NCBI RefSeq assembly: GCF_047495875.1
Contig: NC_092459.1
Location: 18,957,795-19,021,794, forward strand
Length of the DNA: 64,000 bases
DNA from: Pithys albifrons albifrons
Lineage: Eukaryota; Chordata; Aves; Passeriformes; Thamnophilidae
Reading direction: 5' to 3'
Position 1 is the first letter of the stretch. Each line of letters starts with the position of its first letter. Position numbers and translations under genes: made by a program. Shown piece by piece: positions 1 through 11,593 of the stretch. The notes under the pieces are model-generated. The model was not told where the DNA came from. It worked only from the letters and a program-made list of their open reading frames with translations, and ran no database searches.

Positions 1-930
1 TCATTATTCTAAACTCTCACTGTCCCAGGGAGCTTCAAGTTACAATCTCTCTGGTATTGAAGAATCTCTGTCCCCAGGCCCTTATTTGTAAAATGGGTTT
101 AGTATTACCTAGTGAGATTTTGGGTCTTTGGTGGGGATTAATTAATCTGCACAGTCTCTCACCAGAGTGAAAATGCTGAATAGTCATTAAATAATATTAT
201 TAATAAAATGATCCACTGCCTTAATTGGGAAAAGGTATCAAGGGATGGGATTGATCTCAACTCTTTTACACTATTGATTCTATAAAATATTTAATTTCAT
301 AAAACAGGCAGAAATGAGATGGATTCCTTCAGAAAAGCTTATCCAAGTGTTCATAGACTGTTTTTAAGAACAATATTTTATACCTTTTCCATAAACATTT
401 ATTTGTTAACAGAGTTCCAGGTGATAACTATTACTGTTACAAGCTTCACACTCACACCAAAAATTCCTATTTTTTCACTAGTAATATCTCAAATAAGCAA
501 CCTGATAAATGTGGCAGGGGATGGTTGTGGGAGCAAGAGATCTGACATGCATGATCCCAAGCATGTCACTGTAAATCGCGTGGAAACTGGTGTTCTTCCA
601 ATTCCTAACTTTCATCTAACTGATGTTTATATTATATGAACAATGTTAGTGTATTAGAAAATAAACATTTTATAAAACTACTCTTTTCTATGCTATCTAG
701 AAATTTCTCAGTCTTATTTACTTTAGGCCTGTAAAGGCAAAGGCAACATTTTGCTCTGGGTGTTACAAAAAATAGTGCAATTGTAATAACACATAGAAAA
801 CGTTGAATGCTTGAATGGCATTCAAATAGTTAAAGAAATGTGAACAAGAAAGATGAGATGGACATCTCTAATTAAAAAGATTTGACTAGGTAGTACATGC
901 ACAGAGCAAAGAGGGAAAAATAGTATATAA

Positions 931-1570
931 TGTTGGGGGGTAGGAGATGGTTCCCACAGGTCCCTCTGAGCTGGAGAGCACAAGAGAGATCTGTTTACTC
1001 AGAGAGATGGGAGGCAAAAACTGATTTATTGCACAATCACAACGGTTTTATAGGATTCTGAGGGGAAGGTGATGGAACTTGGACAGGATTGGGTAAGGGC
1101 TCAGAGGAAGGGAGTGATGTGGGCACTCAGCTAGCCAACAGGGGAAACAAGGATCAAACCCAGTAGGAACCAAGGGATTGGTGATAGTAGATGGGTGAGA
1201 TAACCAATGGGGTTAGGACAGAGGCAGAAACCAATAGGAGGGGTGGGCACGATGTCAGCAGCTAAATTGGCATCTTGAGGCAGAGCAATCCCAAAGATGG
1301 GGCTGCTCCAACCCGGCCTGACAGGGGCAGAGACCCTGGCAGGTCTCGGCTGCTGCCGTTGGGCAGCAGCAGCAGCACAGCAGCGGCTGAGCTGGCAGCA
1401 TGGGGGTTGGGATGCCACCCGAGGGGGACAGCTCTGACCCAGGAGACAGTCCCTGTGCCTCAGCGGCACAATGACTCCTTGGCAACAAAGTCTCAGGGGG
1501 AACACACTGGAGGGGTGACAACCATGTGGGGGAAGGTGACAGTAAAACCTTTTGAACTCAAACCCGCACA
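931..1570 (-). mobile_element. Solo endogenous retrovirus LTR, antisense to DLGAP2
   Basis: A GC-richer island of about 640 bp begins TGTTGGGG and ends CGCACA, so it has TG...CA termini. Read on the minus strand it has LTR order: several ATTGG (inverted CCAAT) boxes around 1130-1240, a TATAAAA box (1046-1052), then an AATAAA signal (1025-1030) and about 95 bp to the end. The short TATA-to-polyA spacing implies a very short R region. No gag-pol or partner LTR is adjacent, so it looks solo. The flanks (ataa before, gtaaaa after) give no clean target duplication, so the ends may be off by a few bases. A CAG-rich stretch near 1366-1390 lies in U3. Confidence 0.6.
1046..1052 (-). promoter_or_regulatory. 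TATA box of antisense LTR
   Basis: TATAAAA on the minus strand, 16 bases upstream of an AATAAA (1025-1030) and downstream of inverted CCAAT boxes. The arrangement is typical of LTR U3/R borders. Activity today is unknown. Confidence 0.45.
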
Positions 1571-3523
1571 GTAAAATGCATAACTTTCAAGCTCCCACAA
1601 CCAAAGGCTTTCATGTTTGTAGCTGGTACAGTCCAGGCTGTTCACCGGCACCATCCTCCGTGTGGGTCTGTATCAGAACTTCTTCTTTCCATATTTCATA
1701 GTCTGGTTTGTTTCCTACAAAATAGATTATTGAAAACTACTTTGACTCCTTTTTATACCTAAGGAAAACATTTATTTTACATAAGTTTTACACATAGCCA
1801 CTTCTAATGTCAAGCAAAGAAAAAGAACATTCACTAAAGACTTTTTGTTTCAGTAAATTACTGTTTTCTCTTCAGGATATTGAATTATGTTAAGAAAAAG
1901 GTTGAAACCTGTAAAATAGGTTGCAGTTACTAATAATGGTCTTAACCTGCCCCAATTGCAAAGTAAACTATAAGGGAGTTTAAGAGCAGGTTACAAAAAT
2001 GCATCTTTATTTCAGTTGATGCAGTTGTGCTTTTGATAAATTTGTAAGGTCCAAGTGTCAGACAGTAACTCATGGTTATTCAATCACTGTTCATTGCATG
2101 ATTGTGCCATTATGACCTTATGTGTTGAAAGGAAGAAAGGATATAGCCATTCTTGAAATAAAAGCATAAATAAAGGCCTGACTTTTCAGTCTGTCTGTCC
2201 TTCTACCATATTATCCAACTTTACTCAGTGCAATGAGCGTCTGAATACTTTTCACTTTTCAAGAGGTTTAGCCTTATGTACCAGGCACAATGGGAATTTT
2301 TCCCAAGGATGGGGCAGGGGTTGTCAGTGAGCTCTTGGTTTTCCTCTTTGCCATATCTGACTCAGTCCACCTTCCCACAGAGCATTCAGGGATGCTTAAA
2401 TATGAGTAGACTTTCACTGGTGCTGGTGGGACTTCAGTCGCAACCAGGGCTTGGCCACATGGAGTAAACTGCAACACTGACACTCAGCCCTGTAATTAAT
2501 GGGCATAATAACAAACACTCTATTCTAAATTCTTAGATGGGCTTTATCCCAGAGACTGAATGTTTCCCTGGTTTCTGACACTAACCTCTCAGGTACAGAA
2601 GTTACTTTTACTCTTGTGCTATGGAGAACTGAAGTAGGGAGTCTACAAGAGATATCCACTAAGTTTAACTGCAATTCACTGAGGCCAGGTCAAGCCTCTC
2701 CATGGCAACTGGCGTCACTTCACATGGCCTTATCCTGATCCATGCAATGAATTCATGGCTGGACAGGAAAACTTGACGGCAGATTTTCCAAGCTAATCTT
2801 TTATCCACAGGACTTTCTTTCTATCATGTAATAAAAATATGTAGCCAGGTAGTTTGGTGTGGCGTTGTAAAAGTCTTTTAAACTTACAAGACATTTTAAA
2901 CATGAGGTGCCCCGATATAATTCAGTGTCACACTGTTATTTGCTTGTTGTGACTAGATGAATAGATACTGCAAAAAATAGCCTTTTTATTGCTGTTATTC
3001 TATTATATCTCTAAATAATTCCACTTCATATCCTTCCTTTTTCAGTACCCAGAAACTGTTGTGTAGAAGTTTACTGATGTGATGATCAAGATCACAGAAA
3101 ATGTTAATGAAATAATACATTTTTCAGAAAATAAATTTCAAACTTTCAGTTATGCTTCAGAGCTTGTTCTGTGAATTACTTTCAGTTATAGTACAAAATC
3201 AAATCATATGGTCTGAGCATGATATAAAAACATGCTAATGGTCTGGCATTTTAGTTATAAGCTTTTGGCAACAAATGCTTAGTAACAATCTGCAGACCAG
3301 AAGCTATTTCTAAAAATTAAATACCTCATAATATCAGATAACTCTGCAAAAATCCCATTAGGCCCAAGGTCAATTCACAAGCAGGGGAAGATATTTGTAA
3401 GGATGCAAGATTAATCAAATAGGATATTTGTTATGAATTATTCATTCATTTCTACTAGAGAATACAAACAGGGTTATGTATTCATAAACAAATATTTCTG
3501 TTCTAAATTATTTCATACAAGGG

Positions 3524-4003
3524 ATGTTAACAAAGGAGGGACATTTTTCTCTCCCTCATGCCCTGCTGACCTCTGTAACACCTGGGTACATACCTGACAT
3601 GCAACATTTACTTTCCCATAAAGAGTGCAACAGCTGCATGAGAGATGAGAGACTGACTCATGTGACTGCTTTGTCGCGCCTCCCTTCCTCAATGAGTGTC
3701 TTAACTGTATTGTCCCTTTTCAAAAGGATAAATGTGCAGCCTTTTAAATGTATTCCCATGATGAGCAGCTTAAATGATGTGCTCTCCATTTCCCCAGAAA
3801 CAAAGTTAACCATTCTCTACCTCCCCTCCACATTCGTTATAGGCTGCTTAGGCTCTGTTGGGACTGGGACAATTCACTGGCACTACCAGGGTGGTGGAGA
3901 TACTTTTATCATAGACCTAAATGACTGCAGTTTTCTCTCACAGTCCTGGGCACACAGGCTGCTGGTTCAGTCTGTCTTCCTAAGGGGATTTGCACTAGTG
4001 TAA
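3524..4003 (+). other. Unexplained 159-codon open frame, probably chance
   Basis: An ATG-started open frame of 159 codons inside the upstream intron, in sequence less AT-rich than its surroundings. The start has G at -3 (gggATGt). The product has no signal peptide, repeat or domain I recognise; its composition (many Ser, Leu, Thr and scattered Cys) is unremarkable. No splice or promoter context supports it. I list it only because it is the longest frame here that is neither a DLGAP2 exon nor in an evident repeat. It may be chance or a remnant of an unrecognised old repeat. Confidence 0.12.
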
Positions 4004-7000
4004 GCAGTGCAGTAGGATGAACACCAGCAAATATTGATAGTATGATCCCGACTTTCAATGATGAGTTCAGTCATCACCTGTCATTGTGCAACTTCATATG
4101 TTTTTCCCACCATTTTATAATGTCACTTCTTTTCATAAAATAAAACACAACACAGAGTAATTGAGATTCCCTGTCTCCAACTTGGCCAGAGTAGGAGTAC
4201 TTACACCATCATCTCATTCCCGGAGCAGGGATCACATCCTGACCATTCACTGCACGTGGAAAATCTGTGTGCTAATGGTTTTGGGAAAAGGCAATTAATG
4301 TTTTCAATGTTTGTCACAGATGCAAAACAGAACTCAGCCAGACAGAAAAGAGACAGCACCCTAATTTGAAAAATTCCCAATCTGGAGGTTATGAAAGAGT
4401 AAGAGTGTCTGCCTGTTACTATGGCAACAGGTTTAAAAGGGAACTTGTCACCAGGCTGCTATTTCTTCCTATACCCCATAGAAAGTCAGGGTGAGTTCTC
4501 CTCCATCTCAGTGGGTTGAGCTGAACAGAAAAGTTCACCATACAATGACAAAGCAGCAAGAGGCAGCACCAAGGGTGCACAGCTGAGCAGATAATGATGA
4601 ACTCCTAAAAGTAAAAGAAATAATTCTTTTGGCTCAGACTGAAGCTAAAACTCTAAAATTTTTGACGAATCAAAAGGCTGCAAAGAATGGATGCTGAAGC
4701 AAACAGAAAATTGAATAATTTTCTTCTGTTCTGACAATTTAAAAACTGTATTGAACATTTTAAAAAAGGTGATTTTGAAATAGAAAGGTATTTTAAATTT
4801 AACCGTCATGTTCTGCAATAATCAGTGCTTTTGAGAATTAATGATTAGATTATTTCTTTCCCAGAAGAGCACTCTATAAAATAAGTAAAATCTTTAAAAT
4901 ACATCCATATTTTAAAGAAATAATAAAAGGCAATCTAGAGGGAATACATGCTAAATATTTTTGCTTGGATAGAGAAGCATTAGTTTTTGCAGTCCCCTCA
5001 GTATTGAAGAGGATGGAAAACCTCCTCTGTGATATATTATCCTGAAAAAGGATAAACTTCTAGGAATTACAGAAACACTGACTAAAAAAAATTAAGGAAG
5101 AAGATCATAAATATCAGCATTATTTTCTTTTTTATCATTTTTATTTAAGAATCAATGATAAGTATTTCTTATTAGAAAAGAAACATTGGAAATTTGGTGG
5201 TTCCACCTACTTCTTCCTCTTGATTGTGCAAGGAGACTGAGTGCAAAAAATACCTTGTTGGAACTGTCCTATGAGAGAGAATATTACTTCTCTTTGAAGG
5301 GGTCCTGCCCTTCAGAGTTTAGTATTTCAAGTAAGCAGTCTGAGAGGTAAGATAGAAACTCACAGAAAGGTCAATGCACTGCTTGCACTGCACACACATG
5401 GAAAATACAAGTCATCTTCTAAAGCTGGAAGTTACAGTAAGGTAGTCACTCATCTTTATGATATTATGTAAAATTTTATGCAAGGTGCTGTGCTACATAA
5501 ATAGACTGGAAATACCATGAGACCATTGTAGAAGCTTAAGGAATTTCCAGAATGTTTTCCTTGCATTTGGCAGATTAGTCACTCAACCCTGAAATATTAA
5601 TTTTCAAGTTTAGAATAAAACAGAGCAAAATAATATAACACGTTAATGAGGAAACAGTGCTCATCTAATACTACTTAATGAAGACCTTTGACAGACAATT
5701 TTCCAGCTACAACATTTTAATTATCCATTTTCATATTTAATATTTAGTTATTTGATTAATATACCCATTTTTCCAGTATTTCTTTTTTTATGAGTTTTAG
5801 ATTAGACTGTGAGTATATATTTTCATAATGCATTGCAACACTGAGTCAATGGCATGAAACAGCAACATGCAGCAGCCTGGTTTGTCTACTACCTCTTTTT
5901 GAATGCTAGATTAGTTATCTTTTTTCAGCAATGCATTTTTCTGGTTACACTATGCAAAAAACCTGTTTCTTCTCCAATGAAAACAGCACAGATGTTTCGG
6001 ATGGGAAAGCAGTTTACCAAGGGGCTTATAAGGTTAAAGCAATTTAAATTAATTTCTCAATAGAAAGGGAAGTGCTTTGTTGAAAATAAATATTTTTTTA
6101 AAAGCAAAAATCAGGCATTGTTTAGTAGTTCCAGAAACCACTGTTATGCTCTGAAAGCTTACTCTCAAAATTTAACACACAAAAAAAATTCTGGAGACAT
6201 GCACTTCCTTTGAATATTAGAGAAGTTTCAGTGGTTTTATACTGATTCTGTTTAGCCAAGAGCAGTGTTCCAGAATCTCTAGAAATGCACAGATCTTATT
6301 TCCCATTACTTAAGGGATTTTAGCATTTTTGCCCAAGAACATTAATAGTAATTCTAATTCATTATTTCAAATATTATTCTTGGTCCTTGAACCTCTCTTT
6401 CCTTGCTACTGACTAGCACAAGGAAGAAGCCCGAATGCTCTAAAAACTGTGACCAGACCCTGAAGAGAGGTAAAACAACCTCTGCTTGGAGGAAGAAGGC
6501 AATGCCTTTAGCATCAGAAAGTCCAGAACTAAAAACAGGGGCAGGAAAGAAGCAGAACAGTACATGGCATAACAGGAAAAGAGTTTAAATAGATGGGAAG
6601 GGATGCAGAAATCCTTCCATCTGTCGAGGTTAAAACTTAACTTCTATCTGTACAGTAGTCTCTGAAAAAGAAGAGCTTTAAGGGATTTTCAGGGGTTTGG
6701 AATTACTGAATTCTCTGACATAACAGCCTATGTCTTGTTCTAGGTCTGCCCCCTGCCCTCAGTCTTTAAGTATTATCTGACTATCCACTGAAGTCAATTG
6801 AAAGATTTCTTTTTTCTCTGAAACTTAAAAAAAGCTATTCATATGCTCACATGTAATATATTTTTCTCTGTTTCTGTTCCTATATCTCTTTGTCTGCTTT
6901 GGGTTACGTTTATTTGTTCTTCTGTCTCCATTTAGCTCTTTTTGATACTGATGGTGGCACTTCTATATTTTTATAGTGATGGCCCACAGCAAACCTAGGA

Positions 7001-8276
7001 GCTGCTGTAAAAAAAATCTTCAAAAACATAGACTAAAATTTCAATCCAATCTGTCATTATTGGGTAAATCTGGAACTATTTTGCTGTACCAAAGTATTAT
7101 ATTTCTTTTTAAAAGATCAAGAAAAAAATTATTACTGTAGATTTATGAAATTTTATGTATCACCTGAGCAGTGGTCATTGACTGTATACACACTTTTAGC
7201 CCTTTGCAAATGCTAGAAAAGCATGTTAGCTTAATTGAATTTTAAGCCAACATGTTTTTCTTTGCGTTTCTGGCAAGCTAAAAGCTACCAATTACACTGG
7301 TCTGGTACCACACAGTAATTCATTCAGATGCAGCTCAACTGTTTCTTCAAGCCCTGAAATGTGTCTCCTGAACAAAGTTGAATGAATAGTGAAAAATACA
7401 AATTATACATTATAATTCAAAATCTAGATTTTAAAAGGTTTGTAATAAGAAGTTCTCTGCCAAGGACAGAGAACTGTCTGATGTCCTAAGCAGAGTTAAA
7501 ACTTAATTGGAGTGATAAAATTAGATGATGCACATTTAAGTAATTTGGGACTTTATCTAGTTTTAGTTACTCTCTATGACAGATTTAGGAAGGGAGAATT
7601 ACTTTTGACAAATGTTGCCTTCTTAATTCAAGTTTTAATTATTTCAATTAAGCTTATTAAATGCCTATAGGAGTTTCTGTCTACTGTGTTTCAATCAAGA
7701 AGAACTCAGATATTCCATGAAGCACATAAAATGCTATACGGTTGTGGAAACAACATACAGAAAATTGTGTTTTTCCACAGTTGCACTGAGATAGAGTCAC
7801 AGGGACTTATGAGGGCTGGAAAAGCTGTTGTTAGATTACCCATTGCAGTGCAATCAAATCATCATGTCTCATATTCCCAGGGATGTAAGAGGATGAAAAC
7901 GTTTGAAGCCTTCTGGGCTATGTTTGATTCTGCATAAGGTTTAAAGAAATCACTAGGGACTAGCAATTCTGTGCTAGGGAACTCATTTAAATGAGTTTCT
8001 TATTCTCTTTCTTTCATTCTGGATGTCTGCTGTGCCCTTCCTTTTTTTGTCTAGATGCATCACTGAGGCATAGTGCAAGTTACCTGCATTCATAGATTGT
8101 GACAAAAAGGCTTGGGGTTGACTCTCATTGTGCTGTCAGTTTGACAGAAGAGCTTCCTTCCACCTCCCCCTGGCTCACACTTCTATGATCATTAAGGACT
8201 GCAAATCCATAAGCACTTTGGAAAATGTTGCCTGTATTCCAATTTCCTTTTCTGTAAAAGAACAGTATATTCCACA

Positions 8277-8420
8277 TTGGATAGTTTGAGTTGGAAGGGA
8301 CCTTTAAAGGTCATCTAGTCCAACCTCCCTGTAATGGGCAGGGACATCTTCTACTAGACCAACTTCTTCCAGTGTTTTACTACCCTTGTTGTAAAAAATT
8401 TCTTTGGTCTATCTAATCCC
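8277..8420 (-). mobile_element. CR1 LINE 3' tail fragment, antisense
   Basis: Typical reversed CR1 3' untranslated sequence: a motif like gttggaagggacctttaaagg, then the catctagtccaacctccc segment and degenerate downstream CR1 text. Only the last 140 bp or so of the LINE remain, which is usual for 5'-truncated CR1 copies. The terminal octamers are eroded, so this is an old copy. Confidence 0.75.
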
Positions 8421-10523
8421 ATGGGATTGTAAAAACTAATGCAGTAATCTCTGTCAAGTGCTTTGGGTACCCTTTATGGGAAGTACTGACTAAATTCAAT
8501 ACATTGTCCATTATTATTTCCCTGATAATGTTTGGTAATATCCTGGGTTAAATACCACTAATTACAGGACTACTTATGTGGCTGAATCCCAATGTCCTCA
8601 TAATTTACTACCTTGTCTGTATATAATCAAAATGACGTCATTTCAGAGAAACAATTTTGTTTCCTTTTTGTAACTACATTTATGCAAGATATTGTAACCT
8701 GAAGAGTACAATAGACTGAGTAATCAGCAGTAGTAAGTTTTTATTTGGATACAGTAAGAGCCAAGAATTAAGTAAAAGAAACTGAAATGAAAATAGAAGC
8801 ATAAAAGGATATATGTGCATATCCTTCACTTTATGCCACGATAAACTCTGGAGGTGACATTTGGACCCTTAAATCCATCTTTGACTTCAGTGTGACAGGA
8901 TTGTGCCTAGGCTGAAGAATGTTTTACTGTTTATTAGTTTAATGCTGCATTCATTTTAAAACATTATCTGAAGCTCTGTTGAAATTAGGGTGTAATAAAA
9001 TTATCAAAGCATCTCCCACAAGAGAAAATATAGAGCATTTAGGTTATGAGATTGCTGATGCTAAAGTCTTGGTAACAAATTGCCTTCTGTACTCAGGGTA
9101 TCATGATATAACACATATTAGTTGAATAAAATTAGAGAGATATGGGTATTGATCTGTTTCATGACCATATCCAGGCATTGAGTTTTCACCAGCTGTGGGA
9201 ATATGATTTAGGAGAGCTTAGTCGCAGGCTTCAAAACTCCTAAAAATGCTGTCAGCTACTGTGTTATCTCTACAGGCCAGTTTCCAGTGTCCAGCTGATA
9301 TCCTTTGGCTTCCATTCTGGTTGAGGCCTTCAACTTGCTTGTATCAAGCACCTGTGTGAGATGATTTCGATTCTTAGAGTAAATTTGCAGAAAGGCCGTG
9401 CTAACTGGGTTGTATAAACAGTGACACATCTCTCTGATCCTCTAAAGGATTATCTTGCATCCTATAACTTTGTCTGCTTTTGAAATGTTTCTTAAGTCGG
9501 GGGAAACTGAAGAGGAAAAGTGAGTGAGAAAATTAAACTGAAGTATTTCTGTGGGATTTTTTGCTTGTTGTTTGCTTTTTTTAAATTTTCTGTTTGTAGC
9601 ATTTGACAGCTGCAAGAGGAAAAGATCAAAGGCTTAAGTATCAAAATCTTTGCTTACAAGCTACTCTTACCCAGCAATCATGCTTGTATAATAACCACAA
9701 CTTGGAGCACATGATTCATAGGAACAAATAATCAAATATATGTTGAGTATATAAAAACCCATAGCTTGTCCCTCAAGATATTTGTTTTATCAGAAAGAAA
9801 TTAGACTCACTAAAAATATATTTTGTAGTTTGGCAATACAAAGGGGAAAACTGGCTAATAGAGAAAACTTTACAAGTATGGGAATAGCAATAATACTTCT
9901 GGACTAAGGATAACAGATGTTCAAATATTATGAAATTCTTATTCAGAAACTGTTTAGTGATATAAACTATAGCTTCATTTCAGTATGTTCATATTCTTTT
10001 TCTGTTTGCTGTTTATTATTTACATTTATGAAGAGTAAACTGAGGATCATGAAGCTGAAATTTATTTAAGAAAATGAAGTTCAATTTATAATGCAAAAAG
10101 GGTTCCATCGAGAAATAATACATTTAAGTTAAGATATCCAGCTGTGAAACCAACGAAATAGAAACTAGACCCATGTAACTTAAATGACCAGCCACAAAGC
10201 TTGACATATGATTTATAAATATCAAATAATAAACTAAATACTTGAATGCATCCATTTAACTTGAATAAATTTACACAATGAATAGCTTCATAACATTTAG
10301 AATTGCAACACAATTTTGCAGGCAGGAAGTTGCATTCACTTCATAATTTGCTCATAATAAATAATTTTAACCAGTTTTAAAGTGTTGGATGAAATTCTGT
10401 GAACGGTGAGACCTTTCATCAAGCTCATAGAGAAAAAATGTTTAGTTTTTCAATATACTTGGATTTTTCAAGTTAATCTTTTAATCAGACACATAACACA
10501 GGTTTTATGTGTTCTCATGACAG

Positions 10524-11593
10524 ACCAGCAGTACTCATGGTCGCCTTCTCAGCACTTCAATGAAGAAAGATACTCTCCTGCTCCGAGGAATATGAAAGGA
10601 TTATCTGGTAGTCGCAATCAACCACAGTTATGTTCAGCTCATACCTGTGGCTTAGCATCCCCTGAAGATTGTGAACATACCCACGACCATATCCACCATG
10701 GGCAGGAGCCAAGGCAGTCGTATCTTCTCAGCCCCACGGAGAGTTGCCCGCTGGATCACCATCGTTGCTCGCCACGCAGCTCCATTCATTCTGAGTGCAT
10801 GATGATGCCCATGGTAATGGGCGATCACATGTCAAGTAGCACTTTCCCTAGAATGCACTACAGCTCTCATTACGACTCAAGAGACGACTGCACCATGTCT
10901 CACGGTAACCCTAAGATTAACCGTATTCCTGCAAATCTTTTGGACCAATTTGAGAAACAACTTCCTCTTCACCGGGATGGGTTTCACACTTTACAGTACC
11001 AGAGGACCTCTACAGCTGCAGAACAACGCAGTGAGAGCCCAGGAAGAATACGCCATCTCGTTCATTCCGTCCAGAAACTTTTTACTAAATCTCATTCTCT
11101 GGAAGGATCATCCAAGGGCAATGTTAATGGAACAAAGGGAGACAGTCGAGGGGACGATCATCATCATGGGCACCATTCCAAGCATAGCAAAAGGAGTAAA
11201 AGTAAGGAGCGAAAACCAGAAAGCAAGCATAAATCTGGAATGAGTAGCTGGTGGAGCTCTGATGATAATTTGGACAGCGATAGCACTTATCGAACCCCTA
11301 GTGTGGTAAATAGGCACCATGCAGATCATATATCCCATTGTTATCCTGAGGCACTCCAGGGGCATTTTGGGGATCTCTCACTGAAGACTTCCAAAAGTAA
11401 CAATGATGTGAAGTGTTCGGCTTGTGAAGGGCTACCAATGACCCCTGATAGTAAATATATGAAAAGGAGTTCTTGGTCAACGCTTACAGTTAGTCAGGCT
11501 AAAGAAGCTTATCGCAAATCATCACTGAACTTAGATAAGCCTCTGGTTCATCAGGAAATCAAACCTTCCTTGAGGCCATGCCATTACCTTCAG
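10524..11593 (+). CDS. DLGAP2: DLGAP2 internal coding exon 1 of 4 seen (large N-terminal exon)
   Basis: Internal exon of the postsynaptic-density scaffold SAPAP2, which links PSD-95-type MAGUKs to Shank at excitatory synapses. The acceptor is catgacAG and the donor CAG/GTAAGAG. It starts with two bases of a split codon (phase 1) and ends in phase 0, giving about 357 residues with no stop. Recognisable in order: QYSWSPSQHFNEERYSPAPR (residues about 3-22), MKGLSGSR (24), RIPANLLDQFEKQLPL (from about 134), SPGRIRHLVHSVQKLFTK (from about 172), a His run (213-218) then a Lys/Arg/Ser-rich basic stretch, SSWWSSDDNLDSDSTYRT (from about 241), SNNDVKCSACEG (from about 291) and terminal RPCHYLQ. QYSWSP, the HHHGHH region and SACEG favour DLGAP2 over DLGAP1, 3 and 4. 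The Met of MKGLSGSR (10592) aligns with the N-terminus of some family isoforms, so it could serve as an alternative start. Confidence 0.95.

Larger units (their letters stand above)
1..10523 (+). other. DLGAP2: DLGAP2 upstream intron (3' part)
   Basis: Sequence before the first visible exon. I read it as the 3' part of an intron because the exon at 10524 begins with two bases of a split codon after an AG acceptor, so at least one coding exon lies upstream of the window. It is AT-rich and holds a reverse solo LTR at 931-1570 and a CR1 tail at 8277-8420. In 1-930, 1571-8276 and 8421-10523 I see no recognisable gene, RNA or repeat. The longest open frame here (3524-4003, 159 codons) has no domain I recognise. 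Confidence 0.75.

Noticed and set aside
1131..1574. Cys/Pro-rich frames on both strands
   Set aside because: They fall entirely within the GC-rich solo LTR and have no retroviral or host domain.
10406..10523. Open frame continuing upstream of DLGAP2 exon 1, with an in-frame ATG at 10517
   Set aside because: The upstream codons do not resemble the family. A splice acceptor AG (10522-10523) sits where the family sequence begins, and the ATG lies only 7 bases before the exon with a poor context (C at -3). Treated as intron read-through.
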